From assembly GCA_021827405.1 (NCBI GenBank), contig JAKAVY010000018.1:1-34459 (forward strand): a stretch of 34,459 nucleotides of DNA, written 5' to 3'. Below, in pieces: positions 7,537 to 14,328 of the stretch; the stretch's first letter is position 1; each line of letters starts with the position of its first letter. Made by a program: the position numbers and the translations under genes. The notes below the pieces were generated by a model. That model searched no databases and was not told where the DNA came from. It worked only from the letters and a program-made list of their open reading frames with translations. Source of the stretch: Thermoplasmata archaeon. Its GTDB lineage: Archaea; Thermoplasmatota; Thermoplasmata; Lutacidiplasmatales; UBA184.

Positions 7537-7560
7537 AAAGTTTCAACTCAAAGGGCAGTA
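7537..7560 (-). repeat. Right inverted repeat of the IS630 element
   Basis: The minus strand from 7560 inward starts TACTGCCC and contains TTTGAGTTGAAA, the partner of the left end at 6167-6190. It lies about 30 bases upstream of the transposase start. Confidence 0.6.
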
Positions 7561-7821
7561 ACCTCCAGGAATCGAGAGCCCAGAGGCGGTCAGACGCGCA
7601 CGCCCTCAGCTTTGTGTCGGGTCACTCTCCGGAGGGTCGAACCATTCCCCGGCAGGAGTTCGAAGGGCCGAAGGGCAGACGAGCGCGCCTTCACTACTGT
7701 GCTGCCGCGTTTACAGGTCGTCATGCAATGGGCCGACAGGTCCCGCAACGGCGGTGGCGTCGCTGGAGCGGTTCCCCGCCTTCCCCGAGCCTCCCGTGCT
7801 CGCTGGGAGGCTCCGGGGACT

Positions 7822-8316
7822 TCAGCGCAGGTCGGCCGGGGACTCAACGAGGGCCCGATCGAGCTTGTCAAGGCAGTTCTCCCAGCCTGAAGCGAGTCGA
7901 CCGTGGACATGGGGAGCCCCTTGACGGAGTTCTGCCAACCGCTCGTGGACCACGGTGATCTGCGTTTGTTGCTCGGCCGCGGCACGGAGCTGTAGGGTGA
8001 CGAGCGTGTCGAAGTACTCCCCCTTTTCCGGCTCCGTCCCCACAAAGGCCCAATGGTAGACTAGCTCGCGGGGCGGGTCGATCTTGACGAATCGCCCCTC
8101 GAACTTCCCGGTGCTCACCCCGTTGCGCGAATGCCACACCTCGATGAGTCCCCCGACCCGACCATCGACCTTGATCCGGTCGAGGTCGAGCTCGTCAGGG
8201 ACTATCCACTGGCGCATCAGGTCGGGCTCGAGAAAGGCGCGAAAGACACGGTCGGGAGGGGCATGCAGAACTCTCTCGATCCGAACGGCGACTTCGGCCT
8301 CGTCAGGCGGGGTCAT
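7822..8316 (-). CDS. SRPBCC/AHSA1-domain protein
   Basis: This 164-residue protein has the START-like (activator of Hsp90 ATPase homologue 1) pattern: VRIERVLHAPPDRVFRAFLE (family form IxRxFxAPxExVFxAFTD), LMRQWIVPD, then GRFVKIDPPRELVYHWAF, TLVTLQL, and the C-terminal helix GRLASGWENCLDKLDRAL (family form GWxxxLxxLxxxL). Such proteins bind small hydrophobic ligands or act in stress responses, and the ligand here is unknown. The ATG overlaps the ArsR stop (ATGA), so the pair forms one operon. ArsR plus AHSA1 is a common prokaryotic pairing, in which the regulator controls its partner. Confidence 0.85.
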   Translation of the reverse strand: MTPPDEAEVAVRIERVLHAPPDRVFRAFLEPDLMRQWIVPDELDLDRIKVDGRVGGLIEVWHSRNGVSTGKFEGRFVKIDPPRELVYHWAFVGTEPEKGEYFDTLVTLQLRAAAEQQTQITVVHERLAELRQGAPHVHGRLASGWENCLDKLDRALVESPADLR

Positions 8317-8636
8317 GGCCTCTTCCGAGTCCCTCCCTCGCGCTGCAGCGCCTCGTCCATTCTGCCTAAGCCCTCTCGCCAGAAGTGTTCGTAGTAGGAA
8401 AGCCACTCGGAGGCTTGCCGCAGAGACCGCCCTTGGACGGAGTAGAGGTGGTGGCGGCCGGTCACGCGGAGGGAGACCAGGCCCGAGTCCTTGAGGATGC
8501 GCAGTTGCTTCGAGACCGCGGGCTGGGACATGTGCGTACGGCGGACCAGTTCTTTGACGGGCAACTCGCCTTCCCGGAGCGCCTCGAGGAGGCTGCGGCG
8601 GGACGGTTCGGCCAAGACCCGGAAGACGTCTGCCAC
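8313..8636 (-). CDS. ArsR-family transcriptional regulator
   Basis: A protein of about 107 residues with the ArsR winged helix: ADVFRVLAEPSRRSLLEAL at the N-terminus, LPVKELVRRTHMSQPAVSKQ (helix-turn-helix), LRILKDSGLVSLRVTGRHH (wing, family form GRxxxY) and YYEHFW at the C-terminus. No Cys metal-site motif is visible in the recognition helix, so it is not an obvious metal sensor. I chose GTG at 8636 because a TATA-like ATATAT lies about 25 bases upstream, which would give a leaderless transcript. A TTG at 8642 would add two residues. It probably represses itself and the SRPBCC gene. Confidence 0.85.
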   Translation of the reverse strand: MADVFRVLAEPSRRSLLEALREGELPVKELVRRTHMSQPAVSKQLRILKDSGLVSLRVTGRHHLYSVQGRSLRQASEWLSYYEHFWREGLGRMDEALQREGGTRKRP

Positions 8637-8648
8637 GGACAATGCATG

Positions 8649-8663
8649 TATAAAGGGATATAT
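8649..8663. promoter_or_regulatory. Divergent TATA-like elements between arsR and the DHFR-like gene
   Basis: Two AT-rich elements, TATAAA (8649-8654) and ATATAT (8658-8663), lie between the divergent genes. The second is well placed for the ArsR transcript. One of them could serve the plus-strand gene, with a leader of roughly 60 bases ending in a strong Shine-Dalgarno (AGGAGG, 8728-8733). Confidence 0.45.
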
Positions 8664-8741
8664 GTCTGTTAAGGGATACGAAGGCGATCTCAGGCTCCCT
8701 GTGGACGCCCTGAGGCCAGAGCAGGATAGGAGGACACGAAG

Positions 8742-9320
8742 ATGCGAAGAGTCACGGCTAGCGTTTACATGACCTTGGACGGTCGCGGTGCGTTCCCGAA
8801 GTATCCGGGGTCGGACCGGTCATCCTCGGAAGTGAGCGCCCTCTTCCGCCATATGTGGTACGACCGCTTTGATGATGTCACGACGGTCATCATGGGCCGC
8901 CGATCATTCCTCGGCCATCAGCGTACTTGGAGCGAGAAGGCCCTCCGGTCGGGCGAACCGAAGTGGCTCCTCGAGTACCGACGATACCTGGATCGGGTAG
9001 AGAAGATCTGCCTCTCTCACCGTCTCAAGTCGACGGATTGGGAAAACTCGAGGATCCTGCGGGGCGACTTGTCTCGGATCATAGCCAAACTGAAGCGAGA
9101 GAAGGGTGGCAACATCATTCTCGAGGGCGGGCCCGCGGTCGTCCGTGAATGCCTTCGGCGAAACCTTGCCGATGACTATTGGTTCTTCGTCATGCCTGTC
9201 GTCTATGGGAAGGGGCCCCGATACTGGGGACCGATGAAGGACCAATGCACGCTCAAGCTCATCGAGACGAAGCCCGGGGAGGACCAAGAAATTCTCCTCC
9301 ATTATGAAGTGGTCCGGTAG
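8742..9320 (+). CDS. RibD C-terminal/DHFR-like family reductase
   Basis: A 192-residue protein of the family often annotated as dihydrofolate reductase family (YwjB/YyaP-like). Seen: VTASVYMTLDGRGA at the N-terminus (family form SxDGxI), VIMGRRSFLGH (family form xxGRxTYE), GGNIILEGGPAVVRECLRRN (nucleotide-binding GGxxLxxxLLxxxL) and FFVMPVVYGKGPRYW (family form xPVxLGxGxxLF). These proteins probably use NAD(P)H to reduce a small molecule, and most are uncharacterised. True DHFR function is unlikely because the family diverged from it. The ATG follows AGGAGG by eight bases. It diverges from the ArsR operon and may share its control region. Confidence 0.85.
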   Translation: MRRVTASVYMTLDGRGAFPKYPGSDRSSSEVSALFRHMWYDRFDDVTTVIMGRRSFLGHQRTWSEKALRSGEPKWLLEYRRYLDRVEKICLSHRLKSTDWENSRILRGDLSRIIAKLKREKGGNIILEGGPAVVRECLRRNLADDYWFFVMPVVYGKGPRYWGPMKDQCTLKLIETKPGEDQEILLHYEVVR

Positions 9321-10002
9321 CTACCCAGGGGGAGGGGAGCACCTCGCCCCCTCGACCCCGGGCGGGGTGTCCTGCGCGTATCCATCCCTGTCGGGCCTGA
9401 AGACCCAAACCCTTCGCTGTCGTGCACCGGGGCCCCGTTGCGGGACGCCGCGAGTCTCGGGCGGAGGGGGTCTTTCGGGACCTCGGGAGGGTCCGGAGTC
9501 CCCCCCCAGGCGCTCGGCATGCGTCGGTAGGGGAGTCTTAGCGGGGCCCCTCGCTTTAGAGGCCCATCCCGCTAGCCCCTTGGAACACTCTCGACGCTGA
9601 TGCGTCCGCCTTGAGCTCTGGCCCATCGCAATCCAGAGGGTGCTCAAGCGGTTTACGAGCGTGACCCAAGGCCCTGGCGACGCGCACCCGCCTTCCGCGG
9701 AAGGTTAGTGGGAACGGGGATGAAGAAGTACCGAGGCCCGAGCGGGATCCTGTTTCGGGCCGTCCGCCCCTTACCTGGGAAGCGGAAAGGCAGTGATGGG
9801 GACTCCCTGAGCAAGTACCCTTCCTCGAGTCCGTGGGGGGGGACGGAGCTCGTGGACCCCCTCTCCCGTGCCCCGCCCGGAAGGAAGTAAGGGCCCCCGA
9901 TAGTAGCCTGCAGGCGGTTCGGGGCCCCCCTCGCGTGCCCAGGAGCCCAGGCGAGTCTCGGTCCTCCGGGCCAAGGGAGATGGCGGGGAGGGCTGAAAGG
10001 AA
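9321..10002. other. 682-base stretch without a recognised gene
   Basis: Frames are open on both strands because of the high GC content, but their products are Arg/Pro/Gly-rich and match nothing I know. I searched by eye for RNase P and SRP RNA core motifs, tRNAs and a CRISPR array and found none. G- and C-runs are common. Confidence 0.5.
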
Positions 10003-10254
10003 GTGACGGAACGATTTGAATTCGGAGAGAAGGAGAAACACTTTCTGACGGTCGACTGGAGCCTGCTCTCGAAGCAGCTGCGGATCGAACTGGACGGGGA
10101 GATCGTTGTCCGGGAGTGGCACTTGTCCCCCGGCGCGAAAAAGGTCGAGCTGAACGTCGGCCAGTCCGAGCCCCACCATGTCCTCGTGGTGGCCGGGGGA
10201 TTTCACCGGACCGAGGTCAGGGTGGATGGGGTGAGGATCGCGCCGTTGCCCTAG
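10003..10254 (+). CDS. Small conserved-looking beta-rich protein, 83 residues
   Basis: A GTG-started frame preceded by an AAGGA-type Shine-Dalgarno. The product alternates short strands: HFLTVDWSLLSKQLRIELDG, then IVVREWHL, KKVELNVG, HHVLVVAGGF and RTEVRVDGVRI. This looks like a beta-sandwich, somewhat reminiscent of the FAIM-like fold in which an EIDG-type turn repeats, but I cannot name the family. No signal peptide or membrane segment is seen. Codon use fits the host. Function is unknown. Confidence 0.6.
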   Translation: MTERFEFGEKEKHFLTVDWSLLSKQLRIELDGEIVVREWHLSPGAKKVELNVGQSEPHHVLVVAGGFHRTEVRVDGVRIAPLP

Positions 10255-10373
10255 TCCGCGCGAACCGGCCTCCTCCTCGGCGCGGCCCGCTCGCCTTCCC
10301 CGAACTCCCTGCCCGGTGGCCGGCCGCTCCCGGCGGACGTCCTGCCGTTCGCCCCGGGCTACCGGCCCCGGCG

Positions 10374-10931
10374 TTACTTGCGGACGGTCTTGAGCGCGGT
10401 TCCCCAGGCCACCACCTGGTCCAGCATGGTATGGAGCTGGGCCTCCTTGCCGGGGCCGGGCTTGAACGTCTGCATGTTCTCGAACTCGGTGAAGAGCGAG
10501 AACATCACCTGGGCTCGCACCGTGGCCACCTGGAGTTCGGCCATGATCGACCGGAGCTGCTCTACGGCGCGGGCCCCGCCCGCGCTCCCGTAGCTGACGA
10601 ACCCGGCCACCTTGTTGTTCCACTCGGCGTAAAGGAAGTCGATGGCGTTCTTGAGCGCGCCGGAAACCCCGTGGTTATACTCCGGGGCGACAAAGACGAA
10701 CGCGTCGAAGCCGGCGATCTTCTCCGCCCAGGCCTTGGTGTGCGGCTTGGAGTAATGTCCGGCGGAGGGAGGGATGGGCTCGTCCAGCAGGGGAAGGGGA
10801 TGGTCATTCAGGTCCACTAACTCGAAGGTCGCGTCGGTCCGTTTCCGGGCCAGCTCGTAGACCCACTTCGCCACTTGCTCCCCGTTCCGTCCAGGCCGGG
10901 TGCTCCCGATGATGATCGCCACCTTGATCAT
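10374..10931 (-). CDS. NADPH-dependent FMN reductase family protein
   Basis: A 185-residue flavodoxin-like protein. Seen: VAIIIGSTRPGRNGEQVAKW at the N-terminus (phosphate-binding loop GSxRxxRxxxxVAxW), the FMN-binding PEYNHGVSGALKNAID in the middle (family form PEYNxxxPGxLKNAID), and YGSAGGARAVEQLR afterwards (family form YGxxGGxxAxxxLR). This is the SsuE/azoreductase/chromate reductase group: soluble dimers that pass electrons from NAD(P)H through FMN to quinones or other acceptors. The length is normal for the family and all key motifs are present. It stands alone between convergent small genes. The physiological acceptor cannot be told from the sequence. Confidence 0.92.
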   Translation of the reverse strand: MIKVAIIIGSTRPGRNGEQVAKWVYELARKRTDATFELVDLNDHPLPLLDEPIPPSAGHYSKPHTKAWAEKIAGFDAFVFVAPEYNHGVSGALKNAIDFLYAEWNNKVAGFVSYGSAGGARAVEQLRSIMAELQVATVRAQVMFSLFTEFENMQTFKPGPGKEAQLHTMLDQVVAWGTALKTVRK

Positions 10932-11119
10932 GGTCTTACCCGGGGTGGGAGGCCTGTGCCGAAGGATAAGACATCACGGTCGGAAGGGAAAGCGACGGCC
11001 ACCCGCGGAACCGACCCCTTCCCGTCCCTTCCGGCCCGTTCGCCGCAGGGGGTTTATCGTTCGGAGGCTGCCTTTCGCTCCCCCCGCAGGGTCCAGGCGC
11101 TCGGGGGAGGAAGCTATCC

Positions 11120-11605
11120 ATGATCGGGACGGGGTTTGGCTGGGTCATCCAGATCTACCCGGACGAATCCCTCAGCGCCACCATCCGGGTGGGGAGCGTG
11201 CTTTCCTGGGACGATGCCCGTGCCTCCGGTAAGCGGCCCGGCCAACACGTGCTGTTCCTGCGGACCGGCCCGGGGACCCCGGTCTGGTGGGGCACGGGCC
11301 GGGTACTGCTTCAGGAAGAACGATGGCGGGTCCATGGGATCCGGACCCAATGCGAGGCGATCTTCCACCCTCCGTTGCCGACTCTCTCGGAAGGGGGAGA
11401 GGACCGGGGGACGGACGGGAGGGCCTCCCGGAAGGTGAGCTACGTTTGGGACAACCGTGCTTTGGGGGCGACCTTGGGGTTGGCCCACTACCAGGAACGG
11501 ACCCCCTATCTGGAGACCGGGGCGAGAGACCTACGGTTGACCGGGCGGGACCTTCGACAGCTTCAACGTCTCCAACCAGGGCTCGGCGGGTTTTCCCTCT
11601 CCTGA
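11120..11605 (+). CDS. Unknown 161-residue protein, possibly PUA/EVE-like
   Basis: The start is an ATG after a GGGGGAGGAAG Shine-Dalgarno. The first 80 residues (GWVIQIYPDESLSATI, then GSVLSWDDARASGKRPGQHV, a strand LFLRTG, and VWWGTGRVLLQEERWRVHGI) resemble the small beta-barrels of the PUA/EVE/ASCH group, where W and G in the WGTGRV-like strand are common. The family match is weak. A central Gly/Arg stretch is probably a loop, and the C-terminal part has short helices (RDLRQLQRLQPGL). If it is PUA-like, a nucleic-acid or modified-base-binding role would follow, but this is speculative. Confidence 0.55.
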   Translation: MIGTGFGWVIQIYPDESLSATIRVGSVLSWDDARASGKRPGQHVLFLRTGPGTPVWWGTGRVLLQEERWRVHGIRTQCEAIFHPPLPTLSEGGEDRGTDGRASRKVSYVWDNRALGATLGLAHYQERTPYLETGARDLRLTGRDLRQLQRLQPGLGGFSLS

Positions 11606-11675
11606 GGGGCCCGCCAACGAGGTTCCCACCCACCCGACCGCATGGGTCTTAATTCTCCCGTGAGTCTCGGAGGGC

Positions 11676-12038
11676 ATGCGGGAGGCGCTCCCCACCGACT
11701 ATCTGGCCAACGAGAGGACGTTCCTCGCATGGATCCGGACGGCGGTGACCATCATGGCCTTCGGGTTCGTGGTGGCCCGCTTCGGCCTCCTGTTGCGTGA
11801 GCTCGCCGGATCGACGGCGGGGGCGAGCGTCCCGGCCCCCATCTCGGAGGCCACGGGCGTTCTCCTGGTCCTTGCCGGGTCCGCCCTCCTCATCATGGCC
11901 CTGGTCCGCTTTCATGCCGTTCGGGAGGACCTTCTCCAGGGACGTTACGAGTCTCGGATGGCCTTGGAGTGGGCCGTCACCCTCCTCTTGGTGGCCGTTG
12001 GGGCGGGGATGGCCTACTACCTCCTGGCCACGGGCTGA
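11676..12038 (+). CDS. DUF202 (YidH-like) membrane protein
   Basis: A 120-residue integral membrane protein with the DUF202 signature TDYLANERTFLAWIRTAVTI at the N-terminus (family form xxxLAxERTxLAWxRTxLxL). There are three membrane helices: about residues 19-40, 58-77 (GVLLVLAGSALLIMALVRF) and 96-116 (EWAVTLLLVAVGAGMAYYLL). An acidic/Arg loop lies before the third. Known members sit in the cytoplasmic membrane of bacteria and archaea or in the VTC polyphosphate complex, and the role of the free-standing form is unknown. The start follows a CGGAGGG Shine-Dalgarno. Confidence 0.9.
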   Translation: MREALPTDYLANERTFLAWIRTAVTIMAFGFVVARFGLLLRELAGSTAGASVPAPISEATGVLLVLAGSALLIMALVRFHAVREDLLQGRYESRMALEWAVTLLLVAVGAGMAYYLLATG

Positions 12039-12115
12039 GCCGACCGAGCTCGCCCGCCGGCCACGGTCGGGCCTTTCGGGAAAAGGGCTTTGTTCCCCGG
12101 GAGGATTGGTGTCCC

Positions 12116-12496
12116 ATGAGCCGCGGCCTGGAGATCGGCCTCCACCTCACGCCGGATCTCCCGGATGAGATCTTCATCGCCACGGCCCTGGGAAATCTGG
12201 TGGCCTACCGCCTCCAGGAGGAGCGGAAGGAGACGCTGCAGTGGCAGGTCCTGCGCATCGTAGGGACCGGACCTCACCACTATCGCCTCATCCTGCGCCA
12301 TCCCGAACGAAGCCTCGACCTGGGCCTGGCGGGAGACGTCAAGCGACTTCTCGAGTCGATCTCCGAGCTGTCTCCCTCGCAACTCCGGGAGTCGCTGAAG
12401 GCGGCGGAGAGCTCCGGGCTGAAGCCGGTCCCGTTGAGGACCGTCGAGGAGACCTCCGACCTCTGGGAGGATGACTTCTGGAAGTACTTCTACTGA
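12116..12496 (+). CDS. Unknown 126-residue protein
   Basis: The frame is open further upstream, but I chose ATG 12116, which follows a long Shine-Dalgarno (GGGAGGATTGGTG). The product has a beta-rich first half (EIFIATALGNLVAYRL, LQWQVLRIVGTGPHHYRLIL) and a helical second half (GDVKRLLESISELSPSQLRE), then an acidic, aromatic tail (DLWEDDFWKYFY). No family is recognised. It follows the DUF202 gene by 77 bases on the same strand and may be cotranscribed with it. Confidence 0.65.
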   Translation: MSRGLEIGLHLTPDLPDEIFIATALGNLVAYRLQEERKETLQWQVLRIVGTGPHHYRLILRHPERSLDLGLAGDVKRLLESISELSPSQLRESLKAAESSGLKPVPLRTVEETSDLWEDDFWKYFY

Positions 12497-12628
12497 GGAC
12501 ACCGAGACCCCGGTAGGGTTCTTGGGACGCTGGGAACAGCTTCTCCCGGCCGGGTCGGCCCGGCGATCTCGGGAAGCTCCGGTCGCTCCCGCGGAGACCT
12601 CCGTCTCCTCCCAGACCCCTTGGCCAAG

Positions 12629-12638
12629 ATATTAATAC
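12629..12638 (+). promoter_or_regulatory. TATA box before the winged-helix gene
   Basis: GATATTAATA lies about 34 bases before the ATG at 12668, in an otherwise GC-rich intergenic stretch. Transcription would start near 12659, leaving a leader of about nine bases. This supports 12668 as the start over the upstream in-frame ATG at 12620, which would lie before the promoter. Confidence 0.65.
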
Positions 12639-12667
12639 GGCCAACAGGTCCCTCGCTAAAGGTTAGC

Positions 12668-13075
12668 ATGTCAAGCCCTCAAGAGACCAGCCACGATTCC
12701 ATGGAAGGGACCCCGCTGGTGGACCGCATCCTCGCCGAACTCGAGCTGCTCGCCCGTAACGTGGACATCCTAGAGCGCCTTTCGGACAACCACCCCATGG
12801 GGATCATCCGGCTCTCGGAGGCTCTCAAGCTCCCCATCCACAAGGTACGCTACTCGCTCCACCTGTTGGAGCGCCAAGGGGTCATCGAACCCTCCGCCGA
12901 GGGGGCCGTGGTGACCGAACGGGCCCAGGAGTACCTCCGGGACATGGAACGGTCTTTGGACCGGATGACCGAGATCACGCGCCACCTGAAGGAACGGAGC
13001 AGCGCCTTCAAGGCCCGAAGCCAGGGGGGTCCCGCTGCGAAAAGTCCCTCGGCGATTGGCCGCGCGAAGGGCTAA
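12668..13075 (+). CDS. Winged-helix transcriptional regulator
   Basis: A 135-residue protein with an N-terminal helix (LVDRILAELELLARNVDILE), then a winged helix-turn-helix: HPMGIIRLSEALKLPIHKVR, YSLHLLERQGVIEPSAEGAV and the wing VVTERAQEYL. A C-terminal helix (MERSLDRMTEITRHLKER) may dimerise. The tail is Ser/Ala/Lys-rich and disordered. It resembles the small archaeal MarR/PadR-sized regulators in which HKVRYSLxxLEQxGxI is the recognition helix. The targets are unknown. The start is set by the TATA box at 12629-12638. Confidence 0.75.
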   Translation: MSSPQETSHDSMEGTPLVDRILAELELLARNVDILERLSDNHPMGIIRLSEALKLPIHKVRYSLHLLERQGVIEPSAEGAVVTERAQEYLRDMERSLDRMTEITRHLKERSSAFKARSQGGPAAKSPSAIGRAKG

Positions 13076-13109
13076 GGCTAAAGACCCCCGGCGGGTCGGC
13101 TTCCCTGGT

Positions 13110-13214
13110 GCCGCCGTAGCTCAGCGGTAGAGCGATCGGCTGTTAACCGAAAGGTCCGCGGTTCGAACGGTGGGCCGGCCTCCCCGGCCCTCCCCGGAAA
13201 TCCGCGCGGCGGCG
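13110..13214 (+). tRNA. tRNA-Asn (GTT) with a predicted T-loop intron
   Basis: The acceptor strands GCCGCCG (13110-13116) and CGGCGGC (13207-13213) pair perfectly, with discriminator G at 13214. The D-arm is GCTC/GAGC and the anticodon loop is CTGTTAA, giving anticodon GTT. The anticodon stem has one A-A mismatch at 27-43. The T-stem halves CGCGG (13157-13161) and CCGCG (13202-13206) pair perfectly, but 40 bases separate them where 7 are expected. Removing 33 bases restores a normal loop. The gene only makes sense with an intron near position 59/60. Confidence 0.88.
13168..13200 (+). other. Predicted 33-nt tRNA intron at position 59/60
   Basis: The insert lies after TTCGAA in the T-loop. It contains a perfect 7-bp hairpin, GGGCCGG (13172-13178) with CCGGCCC (13184-13190) and a five-base loop. 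Because both ends carry A residues, the excised segment could equally be placed one or two bases to the left with the same product. Only three of the four central base pairs of a standard bulge-helix-bulge can be drawn (CGG 13168-13170 with CCG 13202-13204), so any splicing motif is relaxed. Archaeal introns at this position are known, mostly from Thermoproteota. Confidence 0.75.
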
Positions 13215-13288
13215 CTCCCCTTCGGGGGAAGATCGCTCTCCCCCCCCGGGGAGTCAACCGTATCTTGGAGGAATCGCTCGCCCGATCA

Positions 13289-13360
13289 GGGCCCGTAGCT
13301 TAGCGGTGGAGCGGCCGGCTCATAACCGGTTGGTCGTCGGTTCGATTCCGACCGGGCCCA
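13289..13360 (+). tRNA. tRNA with CAT anticodon, probably tRNA-Ile2
   Basis: A compact 72-base cloverleaf: GGGCCCG pairs with CGGGCCC, D-arm GCTT/GAGC, anticodon loop CTCATAA (anticodon CAT), T-arm GTCGG-TTCGATT-CCGAC, discriminator A, and no encoded CCA. The GGGCCCG...CGGGCCCA acceptor resembles archaeal tRNA-Ile2, whose C34 is changed to agmatidine to read ATA, more than elongator or initiator Met. The identity is inferred from the acceptor stem only. Confidence 0.85.
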
Positions 13361-14328
13361 CTCCCTCGGCCGCCGTCTGTTCTCCCGCGGAAGGACCGCT
13401 CCCTTTCGACCCCCTCGTCCCCCGTGCCGCCGGGGGGGTCCCCGAGCCTGAGCATGTCGCGGGACCAGACCGAGGCCTTCGAGGTCGGCCGGGGGATCGG
13501 TGGGCGGCGGAGACCGACGGCCCCGGTATCCTTCAAGCGGGCTCTCGGTCACGATTCTCCACGGCATGCCCTGCCCGTCGTACGATATCGGAAGTGTCGA
13601 CGGCTCTGCTGAACGCACGGGTTGGTGGACCTCCCGGGCACGCGGCGCCCGGCTTCGAGGTTGAGGTTCACCGGCTGAGGTCACGGCCCGGCCACGAAGC
13701 GACGCGTTTGGAAGCGCCCTCATGCTGGCGAAGGGGGGGACCCGCCGCCTGGCCAAGGATCGCCGTCCGATCCCGTAACCGCGGCCCGGCCAGGGAATGG
13801 TATTATCTGCCGATGGTTCGCAGCTTGGGTGACCTGCCCCATCCGCCCTTTCGACAGACCGTATTCTGTCCCCCGGTGGAGACCCATCCCCCGGAGAAAC
13901 GTTCCGCGCCCCTTGTTGCTTCCCAATTCCCCCGGATCGCGTCGCGCTGGGAGGCAGGCGAGCGAGGCCGTCGGCAAGGCCATGGATTCGCAGCGTAAGG
14001 CTCGTCCCCCAGGCCCTTCCCATCCCCATAGGGCCCGGGCCCAAGGGGGCCCGGGTAGGGATGGCTTCCCCCGTCAGGTCGATCCCCCAGGAAGGCGGCC
14101 GGCCCTCAAGGAGGAGGTCGGCCTCCCGGGCTATGAGGGCCTACAAAGGGACCTTTCCTTAACGGGCGTCGGAACACGGACCGGGGAACGGGATGGCTTC
14201 CCGGGGCCGGCGAGGCGCATTCGCTGGAGACTCCCTCGCCTCCAGCATTCCCGGGGATCCCCCGCGGGGGAGATCCCCCTGGGGTCCCGGGAGGCCCGAC
14301 CGATCGCAGACGGAGGGTAGGGGGAGTC
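13361..14328. other. 968-base stretch without a recognised gene
   Basis: Overlapping open frames on both strands give Arg/Pro/Gly-rich products without known motifs. I found no tRNA, 5S, RNase P or SRP signature and no repeats. A short AT-rich patch (GGTATTATCTG, about 13799-13809) could be a promoter for an unseen small RNA. The last part (about 14200-14328) is the leader of the MFS gene. Confidence 0.5.

Larger units (their letters stand above)
6167..7560 (-). mobile_element. IS630-family element with a passenger LexA-like gene
   Basis: The element is about 1.39 kb, bounded by TA dinucleotides at 6167-6168 and 7559-7560. This fits the known TA target duplication of IS630/Tc1-type elements. 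The ends form imperfect inverted repeats (16 of 24 positions match when both are read inward). Inside are a transposase gene and a LexA-like gene joined by an ATGA overlap. The transposase has one in-frame TGA, so this copy may be inactive unless the stop is suppressed. Confidence 0.7.

Noticed and set aside
9556-10623. 355-codon minus-strand open frame
   Set aside because: It overlaps the 83-residue gene and the end of the FMN reductase gene, and its product is Arg/Gly/Pro-rich without motifs. It arises from high GC content.
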